From: Cerasicoccus sp. TK19100
Lineage (GTDB): Bacteria > Verrucomicrobiota > Verrucomicrobiia > Opitutales > Cerasicoccaceae
NCBI RefSeq assembly: GCF_027257155.1
Contig: NZ_JAPWDU010000009.1
Location: forward strand, 95,539 to 159,538
Length of the DNA stretch: 64,000 nt
Direction: 5' to 3'
Position 1 is the stretch's first letter, and every line of letters begins with the position of its first letter. Position numbers and translations under genes: made by a program. Under the pieces are notes generated by a model. The model was not told where the DNA came from. It did not search any database and worked only from the letters and a program-made list of their open reading frames with translations. Shown one piece after another: positions 16,606 to 25,084 of this stretch.

Positions 16606-17787
16606 TCTGAATTAAAATTATCCCCTTGGGCCAGTAACATCTCGCCATCCCCGACGCTTGCGGTCGACGCTAAAGCCAAAGCGCTGAAAGCAGAAGGCAA
16701 GGACGTCTGTGGATTTGGAGCCGGTGAGCCGGATTTTGACACGCCAGAATTTATCAAACAGGCGTGCGAGGATTCCTTGCGCCGTGGTGATACCAAGTAT
16801 GCGCCCGCAGCGGGCATCCCTAAGCTGCGTGCGGCAATCGCCGAAAAGTACATCAATGAAAACGGTGTTGCTGGCGTAAAGTCTGAGCAGGTGGTCGTCA
16901 GCCCTGGTGGTAAGTTTTCCTGCTATTTGGCGATCCTCGCTGTCTGCGGTCCGGGTGACGAAGTGATTATCCCGGCACCATACTGGGTGAGTTACCCGGA
17001 AATGGTGAAACTGGCCGGCGCGACGCCCAAGGTGGTTTTTGCCGGCGATGACCAAGGCTTTAAAATCACCCCCGAGCAGCTCAAGGAGGCAATCACGCCC
17101 AAGACGAAACTGCTGGTGCTCAATAGCCCGTCAAACCCGACAGGCGCGCTATACTCCAAGGCCGAGATCGAGGCAATCATGGCCGTGGCGATCGAAGCCG
17201 GCATCTACGTGATGTCCGACGAGATTTACGAATACCTGCTCTATGATGGTGTGGAGTTTGTCTCGCCAGCGAGCCTGAGTGAAGAAGCCGCAGCGATCAC
17301 GATTACGGTCTCCGGTTTTTCCAAGACCTTCTCGATGACGGGTTGGCGTTTGGGCACGCTGATGGCACCGATGCCGGTGGCCAAGGCAGTGGCAAACTTG
17401 CAGAGCCAAACTTCGTCTAACGCCACGACCTTTGTGCAATATGGTGCCTTGGCCGCGATGGAAAATCCGGAGAAGGCAAAGTCGGCAATCGCAGAAATGC
17501 TCACCGTTTTTGACCGTCGTCGCTTAACCTTGCTCAATGGCCTGAACGCGATCGACGGCGTTCGCTGCGACCGGGCTCAAGGCGCGTTCTACCTGTTCCC
17601 GAACATTTCTTCCTATGGCCTGAACTCGACAGACTTCTCCGCGAAGCTGCTTGAGCAAGAGCTCGTCGCGGTTGTGCCGGGTGTCGCGTTTGGGGCCGAT
17701 GACTACGTCCGCCTGTCTTACGCGACTTCGGACGAAGTCATCAGCAAAGGCTTGGAGCGACTCACGCGTTTCTGCGGCGCTCTATAG
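16597..17787 (+). CDS. Pyridoxal-phosphate aminotransferase, aspartate aminotransferase family (class I)
   Basis: 396 residues, normal for subgroup Ib aspartate aminotransferases, which exchange amino groups between aspartate (or related acids) and 2-oxoglutarate. Seen: [37 protein letters not shown] (aspartate that binds the PLP pyridine nitrogen) and [15 protein letters not shown] with the Schiff-base lysine at about 243. VRLSYATS near the C-terminus carries the substrate-binding arginine. It has its own terminator at 17811-17841. The exact amino acid substrate is not certain. Confidence 0.92.
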   Translation: MPASELKLSPWASNISPSPTLAVDAKAKALKAEGKDVCGFGAGEPDFDTPEFIKQACEDSLRRGDTKYAPAAGIPKLRAAIAEKYINENGVAGVKSEQVVVSPGGKFSCYLAILAVCGPGDEVIIPAPYWVSYPEMVKLAGATPKVVFAGDDQGFKITPEQLKEAITPKTKLLVLNSPSNPTGALYSKAEIEAIMAVAIEAGIYVMSDEIYEYLLYDGVEFVSPASLSEEAAAITITVSGFSKTFSMTGWRLGTLMAPMPVAKAVANLQSQTSSNATTFVQYGALAAMENPEKAKSAIAEMLTVFDRRRLTLLNGLNAIDGVRCDRAQGAFYLFPNISSYGLNSTDFSAKLLEQELVAVVPGVAFGADDYVRLSYATSDEVISKGLERLTRFCGAL

Positions 17788-17810
17788 TTTCATAACAGAT
17801 TTCATTGCGA

Positions 17811-17841
17811 AAGCGGGGGATGGTTCGTCCCCCGCTTTTTT
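17811..17841 (+). terminator. Intrinsic terminator after the aminotransferase gene
   Basis: A perfect 10-bp stem, AAGCGGGGGA/TCCCCCGCTT (17811-17820 with 17828-17837), with loop TGGTTCG is followed by a T-run. Confidence 0.92.
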
Positions 17842-17966
17842 GTTACGATTGTTGCCTGGGCAGATGTAACATTAAATTGCTTGGAATTTTTGATGATCCG
17901 AATGATCTAGTTTACGTGCGCGAAACATGACCGTTTCTTGTTTGTGACGCGCTCTCTTGCTATATC

Positions 17967-18452
17967 ATGCCCATTGAGATCGAAAGAAAGTTCATTGCCG
18001 ATAAGGAGAAACTTCCAGCGGCGAAAAAGAGCACCCGCCTTGAGCAGGGGTATATCGACCGCGACAAGGCGACGGTTCGTGTGCGAGTCAGTGGTGACGA
18101 GTGCTTCTTGACGATTAAGGGCGCTGTCTCCGGCAAGAGCCGTTTAGAGTACGAATACGCCATTCCGCTGAACGAGGGGCGCGAGCTGATTCAGCTGCTT
18201 TGTGGCAAACCGGTCATTGAGAAAACGCGCCACTTGATCGACCACGGTGGACATACTTGGGAGGTGGATGTGTTCGATGGGGAGAACGCCGGTTTGGTGG
18301 TGGCTGAGGTGGAACTCGACGCCGAAGACGAGCGGGTGGATTTGCCTGATTGGGTTTCGCGCGAGGTGACTTCGGAGCGAAAGTATTCCAACGCCTCATT
18401 GGCCGAAAAGCCTTTTAGCGCCTGGACTGAGGAGGAGAGAGCGGGCTCATGA
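17967..18452 (+). CDS. CYTH domain protein (triphosphate tunnel metalloenzyme)
   Basis: A 161-residue single CYTH domain. The signature ExExK is at residues 4-8 (EIERK). RVRVSGDECFLTIKG and SRLEYEYAIP contribute the further basic and acidic residues that line the tunnel, and VAEVELDAEDE ends the barrel. CYTH enzymes bind triphosphate-containing substrates such as inorganic tripolyphosphate, thiamine triphosphate or ATP. The stop overlaps the next start by 4 bp (ATGA), so the gene is co-translated with the CHAD gene. Confidence 0.9.
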   Translation: MPIEIERKFIADKEKLPAAKKSTRLEQGYIDRDKATVRVRVSGDECFLTIKGAVSGKSRLEYEYAIPLNEGRELIQLLCGKPVIEKTRHLIDHGGHTWEVDVFDGENAGLVVAEVELDAEDERVDLPDWVSREVTSERKYSNASLAEKPFSAWTEEERAGS

Positions 18453-20101
18453 AGACTTCTTCCGGATTTAGCATCCCGATGAGGCAGGAGGGTCGCAATC
18501 TGTTGCGCGATATCAAGACCAAGCTTTCCCTGCTCGGCGGTGGTAAGGAACGCCGTCGCTGGAGCATCCTGGATACCTTTGACTGGCGTTTGCTGTCAGC
18601 CGGCACGGTGCTGATGCGTGATCGCAAAGTGTTCGAACTGCACAATTGCGTGGGCGATGAACTACTGGCACGTGAAGAATTTACAACCTCGCTTAAATCG
18701 CTTTACGGCGATGATTTTCCGAAGGGAACTTTGCATGACAAAGTAAGCGGCCCGATCTCGATTCGCGCAGTAATGCCGCGTGCGGAATTTATTCGTGAGG
18801 TTGAGTGCTACCGCCTGGAAAATAAGGACGGCAAAACGACGGTGCGCCTGGAGATGGAAACGCTATCCCGACCAGTCCCAAGTGGTAAGCCCATGCCGTT
18901 TCAAAAGTTACTTCGCGTGGTCGCACTCAAAGGGTATGAACGTGATGCCGATGCGGCGTCGCGAACGATAGCTTCGCTCGGCTTGGAGGCGCATGCGGAT
19001 ACGCGCCACTATGCCTTTGCTGCGCTGGAGGCATCTGGCGTGACGCCGTTTGACTACACCTCGAAGATTAAGCAATCGTTGTCGCCGGAGTTGACTGCGC
19101 GCGAGGCGTGCCGGCAAATTCTGGCCGCTTCGCGCGATCAAATGGAGGCCAACATCAGTGGTATGCTCGCGGATATCGACTCCGAGTTTCTGCACGACTT
19201 TCGCGTGGCACTGCGGCGGACGCGTTCCCTGCTGCAATTGGTGCGCGGAGTTTACCCGGAGGAACTGGTGGATAAGTTTAAGCTTGAGCTAGGGGCGGTG
19301 ATGCGGGGCACCAATCGTCTGCGCGACTTGGATGTTTATTTGCTAGAGCAGGATGCTTACGCCAAGCTTTTACCAAAGGGGTTGCGCCCCGGCTTGGATT
19401 TGTTTTTCGCCGATCTGAAGACGGAACGCAAAGCAGCCTTTAAGAAATTTACCCGTGAGTTTCAGGGCGCTGGCGTAACCCGGAAGCTGAAGGCTTGGAA
19501 CGCATTTTTGGAGAAGGGGGCGGCTCAAGCATACGAGGAATGTCCGACCGGTAATGCGCCAGTCAAGGTGTTGGCGAACCAGTTGCTGATGAAGCGCTTT
19601 AAGCGAATCATTAAAGACGGACGTAAAATCAGCAACGAAACGCCGGATGAAGCGGTGCACGATTTGCGCATCCAGTTTAAAAAATTCCGCTACCTGCTGG
19701 AGTTTTTTAAATCGCTCTACGATGCCAAGGAACTGGATTTTCTCATCAAGCGATCGCGCAAAATTCAGAATGTGCTCGGTGCATTTAACGATGTGTGCGT
19801 CCAGCAGGAGACGATCACGCATTACTTGACTGCGGTCGATTTGAAGCGCGCCGAGGCGGTTCAACTCTGTGCTTCGCTGGGCGCTCTGGTCGCCGAGCTT
19901 GAACGTAAGCGACTCGCCGAACGTAAGAAGTTCAAGGCGGCCTTTGCGACGCTAGATCATCCCAGTGTGCTTGCCGTTTCCGAGCATCTGTTTGCGCCAA
20001 GCATTGAGGCTCCGCGGGAAACCGAGTCGGTAACGCCAGTTAGCAAACCGTCAGCGAAGAAGAGAACCAGTAAGCGCGCACAGAAGAAACCAGCATCATG
20101 A
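18449..20101 (+). CDS. CHAD domain protein with N-terminal CYTH-like domain
   Basis: 550 residues. The first 190 residues look like a degenerate CYTH barrel (SILDTFDWRLLSAGTVLMRD, FIREVECYRLENKDGKTTVR). CHAD follows, with its two repeated histidine-containing helices: HDFRVALRRTRSLL (His about 249) and HDLRIQFKKFRYLLEFF (His about 403), plus GTNRLRDLDVYLLEQ. CHAD domains bind polyphosphate and are found on polyphosphate granules. The tail is lysine-rich (SAKKRTSKRAQKKPAS), which would favour binding to polyanions. It overlaps both neighbours by 4 bp. Confidence 0.88.
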   Translation: MKTSSGFSIPMRQEGRNLLRDIKTKLSLLGGGKERRRWSILDTFDWRLLSAGTVLMRDRKVFELHNCVGDELLAREEFTTSLKSLYGDDFPKGTLHDKVSGPISIRAVMPRAEFIREVECYRLENKDGKTTVRLEMETLSRPVPSGKPMPFQKLLRVVALKGYERDADAASRTIASLGLEAHADTRHYAFAALEASGVTPFDYTSKIKQSLSPELTAREACRQILAASRDQMEANISGMLADIDSEFLHDFRVALRRTRSLLQLVRGVYPEELVDKFKLELGAVMRGTNRLRDLDVYLLEQDAYAKLLPKGLRPGLDLFFADLKTERKAAFKKFTREFQGAGVTRKLKAWNAFLEKGAAQAYEECPTGNAPVKVLANQLLMKRFKRIIKDGRKISNETPDEAVHDLRIQFKKFRYLLEFFKSLYDAKELDFLIKRSRKIQNVLGAFNDVCVQQETITHYLTAVDLKRAEAVQLCASLGALVAELERKRLAERKKFKAAFATLDHPSVLAVSEHLFAPSIEAPRETESVTPVSKPSAKKRTSKRAQKKPAS

Positions 20102-20847
20102 AGGTATTAGCAGTTTATAATATTAAGGGCGGGGTCGGCAAGACTGCTGCGTCGGTAAACCTCGCGTATCTTTCTGCGCAAGCAGGCAACCGGACGCTTT
20201 TATGCGACTTGGATCCGCAGGGCTCTTCCTCGTATTACTTTCGGGTTCGGCCGGATAAAAAACATGGCCCGAAGCGTCTGTTGCAAGGCGGCAAAAAACT
20301 CGACCGCGAGATCCGTGAATCGGATTACCCGAATTTGCATTTGTTGCCTTCAGCGATGGCTTATCGTAATCTCGATATCGAGCTCGATCACTCGAAACGC
20401 TCGAAGAAGCGGCTGAAAGATTCGCTCAAGAGTTTGGTGGGCGAGTATGATGTGGTGGTCATTGATTCGCCGCCGAATGTTACTTTGCTCAGCGAGAATA
20501 TTTTCCGCGCGGCTGATGTAATCCTGGTGCCCGTTATTCCCACGACGTTGTCTATGCTCACCTACGGGCAAATCATCGACTTCTTTAAAAAGGAAGGACT
20601 GAAGACGCAAAAACTGCGCGCGTTCTTCTCCATGGTGGAGCGCCGCAAAAAAATGCACCAGGATACGATGGTGCAAATGCGTAAAAAGGATAAGCGTTTC
20701 TTGAAACCGGAGATCCCGATGGCGGCTGCTGTTGAAAAAATGGGACTGCACCGGGAGCCGCTTTTTGGCTTCGATTCTCGCTCCGTGGCGGCCAAGGCCT
20801 ACCGTGATCTGTGGGACGACGCCTCGATTTTGCTCAAAGAGGCGTAA
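20098..20847 (+). CDS. ParA/MinD-family ATPase
   Basis: A 249-residue deviant Walker-type ATPase. KGGVGKT at residues 10-16 carries the signature lysine (K10); LLCDLDPQGSSS is switch I/Walker A', and VVVIDSPPN Walker B. Such ATPases position plasmids, chromosomes or protein and polymer cargoes on the nucleoid. No parB gene or parS-like site is present nearby; the gene overlaps the CHAD gene by 4 bp. A role in positioning a CHAD-bound cargo such as polyphosphate granules is an inference from the operon. The segment RRKKMHQDTMVQMRKKDKRF is rich in basic residues and may bind DNA. Confidence 0.88.
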   Translation: MKVLAVYNIKGGVGKTAASVNLAYLSAQAGNRTLLCDLDPQGSSSYYFRVRPDKKHGPKRLLQGGKKLDREIRESDYPNLHLLPSAMAYRNLDIELDHSKRSKKRLKDSLKSLVGEYDVVVIDSPPNVTLLSENIFRAADVILVPVIPTTLSMLTYGQIIDFFKKEGLKTQKLRAFFSMVERRKKMHQDTMVQMRKKDKRFLKPEIPMAAAVEKMGLHREPLFGFDSRSVAAKAYRDLWDDASILLKEA

Positions 20848-20876
20848 TTTCGTTGAAATTTTTGCTGAACTGAGAG

Positions 20877-20905
20877 TTGACAGCGGGCGCAGAAAGTTTT
20901 TTCTT
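20877..20905 (+). promoter_or_regulatory. Possible tRNA-His promoter
   Basis: A consensus -35 box TTGACA (20877-20882) lies 46 bases before the tRNA. The expected -10 position (20899-20905) is a T-rich stretch (TTTTCTT) that is a poor match. Weak evidence apart from the -35 and the position. Confidence 0.35.
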
Positions 20906-20923
20906 TTTCGCTTCCCTTTAATG

Positions 20924-21000
20924 GTGGATGTAGCTCAGTTGGTTAGAGCACCGGTTTGTGGTACCGGGGGTCGCGGGTTCAAGTCCCGTCTTCCACCCCA
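20924..21000 (+). tRNA. tRNA-His (anticodon GTG)
   Basis: A full cloverleaf is readable: acceptor 20924-20930 with 20990-20996 (one T-T mismatch), D arm GCTCAGTTGGTTAGAGC, anticodon stem CCGGT/ACCGG around loop TTGTGGT with anticodon GTG at 20958-20960, and T arm with GGTTCAAGTCC. Histidine identity is supported by the extra G at -1 (20923) opposite discriminator C73 (20997). The CCA end (20998-21000) is encoded. Confidence 0.97.
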
Positions 21001-21072
21001 TTTTTCTGGAGCCTACTCCGGGTATTGAGATTTACGGTATTTGGGACCGTCCGGAATCTTCTGGAATAGTAA

Positions 21073-21537
21073 TTGCTGGTCGTTGCCGTGGACAAAGAAT
21101 TTTTATCTTGGGCTGAATTTGGCGAGCTCGTTTCCAAGCTGACGGCTGCGGTAACTGAGCTGCATGAGCAGCGTCCGTTCGATCGAATTGTCGGAATCAG
21201 CCGTGGAGGGCTACCAATCGGCGTTAGCTTATCGCACCGACTTAATCTGCCGTTTACGCCGGTTGAGGTAAAAAGCTACAAGGCGGACAACAGCCAGGGG
21301 GACATTATCTTGGACACGCCCCAAGAAGTACTGTCGCGTTGTCGGGGGCATGTTTTGCTAGTGGATGATCTGGCCGACAGTGGCAAAACGACAGACTTTT
21401 TAATGAGTCACCTGCGCGAGTTGACGCAGCCGGAGATCACCATTGCGACGCTGTATTATAAAAGAACGTCGATCGTGAAGCCGCAATTTTACGTCGAAGA
21501 GACGGCGAAGTGGATTGTCTTTCCCTGGGAGGCGTAA
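21073..21537 (+). CDS. Purine-type phosphoribosyltransferase (xanthine/hypoxanthine PRT-like)
   Basis: 154 residues of type I phosphoribosyltransferase fold. VLLVDDLADSGKT is the PRPP-binding loop; IVGISRGGLPIGVSLSHRL and YYKRTSIVKPQFYVEETAKWIVFPWE match the xanthine phosphoribosyltransferase pattern. It would join a purine base to PRPP. The start is uncertain: TTG 21073 has GGA about 8 bases upstream, while GTG 21088 (VDKEFLSWAEF) gives a more typical N-terminus. It precedes the formamidase-like gene by 17 bp, so it may be the first gene of that operon. Confidence 0.8.
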   Translation: MLVVAVDKEFLSWAEFGELVSKLTAAVTELHEQRPFDRIVGISRGGLPIGVSLSHRLNLPFTPVEVKSYKADNSQGDIILDTPQEVLSRCRGHVLLVDDLADSGKTTDFLMSHLRELTQPEITIATLYYKRTSIVKPQFYVEETAKWIVFPWEA

Positions 21538-21554
21538 TCGCTTATTGTTGAAGT

Positions 21555-22502
21555 ATGGAGCACTTTTTGGATCGATCGGTAGTGGTGAATCGGTGGAATC
21601 GCGATTATCCGCCGCGGTTAACGATTAAGCCCGGCGATACGATTGCTTTCGAAATGCGGGACTCCAGTGACGGGCAAGTGCAGCCTGATATGTCGGCGGA
21701 GGATTTTGAAAAGATCGACAAGATGCGAATTCATGCGCTGACGGGGCCGGTCTGCATCGAGGGGGCCGAACCCGGGGATCGGCTGGTTCTCGACATTTTG
21801 GAATACCAGCATGAGGGGTGGGGCTGGAGTGGCTTGGTCGACGGGCTCGGCTTACTGGCGGAAGATTTTTCCGGTCCGTTTTTGCAGACTTGGCGTTTCG
21901 AGAATGACGTGACGAAGTCGATGCCAGGTTTAACGATTCCGCTTCGTCCGTTTTGCGGGATCATCGGCGTTCAGCCAGCCGAAGTTGGTGAATTTCGGAC
22001 GCGGCCACCAGGCGTGTTCGGGGGCAACCTCGATGTACGGCATTTGGTGGCGGGTAGTCGCTTGCATTTGCCGGTGCAAATTCCGGGCGCTGGCCTGTGC
22101 GCGGGTGACGCCCATGCAGCGCAGGGAGACGGCGAAGTTTGCCTGAACGGTATGGAGGCACCCATGACGGTGCGCATGAAAGTAAATTTGGTTAAAGACA
22201 GTCCGCTACCGGGGCCATACCTGGAGTGCCCGGGTGAGCTGGAGCCGCGGGAATTTGCTGAGCATGGATACCATGTTTTTATCGAGTCGGATGCAGACCC
22301 GCGTGAAGCCAGTAAGCGTGTGGTTCGCCGCGCGATTGATTACTTGGTCAAGCGGCTGGGGCTCTCACGGGAGCAGGCATACGTGACGTGCAGCGTCGTG
22401 ATCCGCCTGAAGATCAGCCAGCTGGTCAACGCGCCGACGATGACGATCTCGGGCTATTTCCCGGAGGCGGTTTTTGATGAAAGATCGGAGGTGCTGCCGT
22501 GA
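21555..22502 (+). CDS. Acetamidase/formamidase family protein
   Basis: 315 residues matching the FmdA_AmdA family, which hydrolyses formamide, acetamide or related small amides. Recognisable stretches: YPPRLTIKPGDTIAFEMRDSSDG (shared N-terminal domain), FCGIIGVQPA, GGNLDVRHL and GAGLCAGDAHAAQGDGEVC, the last two containing metal and substrate ligands. It overlaps the following DUF3891 gene by 4 bp and follows the phosphoribosyltransferase gene. The substrate is not evident from sequence. Confidence 0.88.
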   Translation: MEHFLDRSVVVNRWNRDYPPRLTIKPGDTIAFEMRDSSDGQVQPDMSAEDFEKIDKMRIHALTGPVCIEGAEPGDRLVLDILEYQHEGWGWSGLVDGLGLLAEDFSGPFLQTWRFENDVTKSMPGLTIPLRPFCGIIGVQPAEVGEFRTRPPGVFGGNLDVRHLVAGSRLHLPVQIPGAGLCAGDAHAAQGDGEVCLNGMEAPMTVRMKVNLVKDSPLPGPYLECPGELEPREFAEHGYHVFIESDADPREASKRVVRRAIDYLVKRLGLSREQAYVTCSVVIRLKISQLVNAPTMTISGYFPEAVFDERSEVLP

Positions 22503-23326
22503 TTCGCATTGAGGAGAAAGATGCTTGGCTGTTGCTCGGTCATTGTGCGCACGCTAACTTGGCGGGTGAGTTTGCGCGGCATTGGAAGAACGATCTTTTT
22601 CTGCCACCAGAACCATTTGCGCATATTTTGGATGCCGTGGCGCGGCATGATGACAGCTGGGTGGCTGTCGACGCCATGCCCGTGCTGACGCCCGAGGGTA
22701 ACCCTTCGGCATTTTCCAGTGAGCTGGTCGGGACGTATGATGCTTTCGAGGAGATCGACTTGGCTGATTATTTGCGGGTGCGCGGCGAGGCGACGGAAAA
22801 GGCGGCTGATCGCGATCCCTATGCGGCGATTTTGATCTCCATGCACACCGTAAATTTGCTGACGGAACAGGCGGACTTGAGCACCTTGACGCCGGAGGAG
22901 GCGGAAGTTCACGCAGCGTTTATTGAGGGGCAGCTTCAGCGGCAGCAGGCGTTGATTGACCAGTTGAGAAAAACCGATTTTCCACAAAGCGCACTGGAGG
23001 AGTCGTCGCTGCGTCGCGGCTTTGAGTTTCTGCAAGCGTGCGATAGCTTGTCGCTGCTGGTGGGCGTGGATTTCGCTGAAACGTCAACACTGCGGCATGC
23101 CCAGGCAACGCGAAACGGCGGTAAAGTCGTCATCGATTTTACCCCAATGGGGGATGGTGTGTTTGTGCTGGACCCATATCCATTCGATGAAGTTGGCCTT
23201 AGCTTTTTGATCCCGTATGTGCGCGTGCCCAAGGCGGCGACGTCTTGCTTGGCTGATTTTCAAGCGGCCTTTCTTAACGCGGAGAGCGTTAAGAAGAAGA
23301 TAACCTTTATTGCTAAATCTCAATGA
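22499..23326 (+). CDS. DUF3891 family protein
   Basis: 275 residues. The N-terminal third (LLLGHCAHANLAGEFARHW, then AVARHDDSWVAVDAMPVL) and DPYAAILISMHTVNLL resemble DUF3891, a mostly helical family of unknown function with conserved histidines that could bind metal (H and HD as in HD-domain enzymes; inference). It overlaps its neighbours on both sides by 4 bp, between the formamidase-like and RidA-like genes, so it very likely works in the same pathway. Confidence 0.8.
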   Translation: MIRIEEKDAWLLLGHCAHANLAGEFARHWKNDLFLPPEPFAHILDAVARHDDSWVAVDAMPVLTPEGNPSAFSSELVGTYDAFEEIDLADYLRVRGEATEKAADRDPYAAILISMHTVNLLTEQADLSTLTPEEAEVHAAFIEGQLQRQQALIDQLRKTDFPQSALEESSLRRGFEFLQACDSLSLLVGVDFAETSTLRHAQATRNGGKVVIDFTPMGDGVFVLDPYPFDEVGLSFLIPYVRVPKAATSCLADFQAAFLNAESVKKKITFIAKSQ

Positions 23327-23787
23327 GTAGCCCGGAGAGTAGACTTGAGGCCTTAAATATTGTGCTACCAGCGCCGCCATCTCCCGGCGGAAATTACCTG
23401 CCGTATCGGCGCGAGGAACGCCTGGTATTTTTGGCGGGTGTTATTAGCGCATCGGCGACTGCGGGTGAGTATTTAGGGCAGGTAGGTAATGAGCTTTCGC
23501 TTGAGGATGGTTACGGCGCAGCGCGTCTTTGTGCGCTTAATGCGCTCGCGGTTATGCGGTCGATCACGGGCTCGCTCAACGATGTGGAGAAGCTGCTCTA
23601 CGTGGGCGGATACGTGAATGCAATTCCTGCCTACGGCCAAAGCCCATCAGTCATCAACGGCGCATCGGATCTCTTTGTCGAAATTTTTGGCGACGATGGG
23701 AGGCATGCGAGGGCCGCAGTCGCGGTCGCTGGTTTGCCGAAAAATGCCGCCGTGGAAATTCAGGTAAATCTCAAACTTAAAGCTTAG
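23323..23787 (+). CDS. RidA (YjgF/YER057c/UK114) family protein
   Basis: 154 residues. LVFLAGVISASATAGEYLGQVG, AARLCALNALAVMRSITGSL and LLYVGGYVNAIPAYGQSPSVINGASDLFVEIFG follow the YjgF domain, ending ARAAVAVAGLPKNAAVEIQV. RidA-type enzymes hydrolyse reactive imines or enamines, and relatives act in pyrimidine (Rut) and other nitrogen-heterocycle degradation. The canonical catalytic arginine position is not obvious, so it may belong to a non-RidA subfamily. The stop overlaps the convergent creatininase gene by 4 bp. Confidence 0.88.
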   Translation: MSSPESRLEALNIVLPAPPSPGGNYLPYRREERLVFLAGVISASATAGEYLGQVGNELSLEDGYGAARLCALNALAVMRSITGSLNDVEKLLYVGGYVNAIPAYGQSPSVINGASDLFVEIFGDDGRHARAAVAVAGLPKNAAVEIQVNLKLKA

Positions 23788-24536
23788 AGCAAGGTCTGGA
23801 TTTGCCGATGTAGCATATCGGCAACCGCGTTGTGCCATGCTTCGCCATCCTTCGCGCTCGCTTGAGTGGCATCGCCGAGAGTTCCAGAGGGCGTGAAGTC
23901 GGCGGTCTTCCAAGCGAAGGTTGCGGGTGCGTTCTCAGGGGCGATGAGTCCTGCGGGAAAACGTTCGTCGATCCAGTGGCAGTCTGCCTTTTTCCTATCA
24001 ACAAGCTCTGGGTGAATGGCCAACATTAGCGAAGTTTCATACTGCCCCGCGTGAATACCGAAGCGCTCCTCGCGCTCGCTCAATTCTGTGGCCGGATGCG
24101 ATGATAGAATACCGATCTCGACGGTTGTGGTTTGGGCAATCTCCAACGCGGTGGTACGCAATACGGGTGAGTTTCCACCGTGAGTGTTCAGGACGGCGAT
24201 GCGGCGAAATCCCCACTGTTCCAATTGCTGAACTGTTCCGAGCATTTGGTCGCGCAGCGATTCGGCGGAGATACTGAGCGTGCCGGGGAAGCCGTCGTGC
24301 TCGTTGCTCTTACCGACTAAAATCGGTGGCGCGATCCAGACCGGATCGTTATTGTCTAGGCGCGTTAACACGCGCTTTAAAAATGCGTGACCGAGAAGTG
24401 AATCGACGCCAATCGGCAGGTGGGGACCATGCTGCTCGATGGCCCCCGTTGGCAAGAGCACCAGCGATTTCGGATCGCGCGCGGCATCCGCGATTTGCAC
24501 CGGAGTCATGGACAGAAGCTGACGCTCAAGGCTCAC
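23784..24536 (-). CDS. Creatininase family protein
   Basis: 250 residues. LPTGAIEQHGPHLPIGVDSLLG (residues 29-49) carries the metal ligands E34, H36 and D45. RRIAVLNTHGGNSPVLRTTA and IGILSSHPATELSEREERFGIHAGQYETSLM complete the binuclear metal site and family signature. The family includes creatininase, the mycofactocin protease MftE and ArfB, the formamide hydrolase that acts after an archaeal GTP cyclohydrolase. It is the last gene of a minus-strand run and overlaps the preceding gene by 4 bp. Confidence 0.9.
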   Translation of the reverse strand: MSLERQLLSMTPVQIADAARDPKSLVLLPTGAIEQHGPHLPIGVDSLLGHAFLKRVLTRLDNNDPVWIAPPILVGKSNEHDGFPGTLSISAESLRDQMLGTVQQLEQWGFRRIAVLNTHGGNSPVLRTTALEIAQTTTVEIGILSSHPATELSEREERFGIHAGQYETSLMLAIHPELVDRKKADCHWIDERFPAGLIAPENAPATFAWKTADFTPSGTLGDATQASAKDGEAWHNAVADMLHRQIQTLL

Positions 24537-25084
24537 GATTGTGCCTCCGGTGTATAGGGTGTGATGGGCGGAAAATTCAATGCTTCGCGGAGAATGTTTG
24601 CCAGCGATGGTTGGCTTGATTGCGCGTCGGGATCCAGGAATAGATTGAAGACCTGCATGTCGGTTTGGATGCGTAACTCGCGAGCGATGGTATCTAGCCA
24701 GTCTCCGAGTGCGGAGTTGCTGTGGACAAAGGCGATCTTCGCAACGTTTGAGCGATGGACTGATTGGGCGATTTCCATGATGGTCCGTGATGCATTGGGC
24801 AGTGAAGTTCCGAACGCTACGCCAGGCACGATGTTCGGAACATGCCGGAAAGCAGGCAGGATGCGAATGCCGCCCGCCGCCACATCGATTTCATGAAGCG
24901 CGTGGTTCAGTGATTGCCATAGGCTTTGCTCCGCAAAGTTTAATGGCTGGTCAGGCTTATTGGCGAGCAATGCGCAAACGGGCTGAATCGCCATCTTGGG
25001 AAGCTGTAACGAGTCCGCTTGAAACGCCGGCCATGGCAGCGTGTGCCAGGCTAAATGATCATTAATTGGTATCAGTTTCGTCAT
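24533..25084 (-). CDS. Degenerate creatininase-like protein lacking metal ligands
   Basis: 183 residues. RILPAFRHVPNIVPGVAFGTSLPNASRTIMEIAQSVHRSNVAKIAF parallels the middle of creatininase family proteins (LPAL...G...PGT.....L...L..GFRRI), and the following VHSNSALGDWLDTIARELRI replaces the metal-binding NGHGGN segment. The EQHGPHLP motif is absent. It therefore looks like a catalytically dead paralogue of the next gene, possibly a partner subunit. This homology is my reading and needs a profile search. It overlaps both neighbours by 4 bp. Confidence 0.55.
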   Translation of the reverse strand: MTKLIPINDHLAWHTLPWPAFQADSLQLPKMAIQPVCALLANKPDQPLNFAEQSLWQSLNHALHEIDVAAGGIRILPAFRHVPNIVPGVAFGTSLPNASRTIMEIAQSVHRSNVAKIAFVHSNSALGDWLDTIARELRIQTDMQVFNLFLDPDAQSSQPSLANILREALNFPPITPYTPEAQS

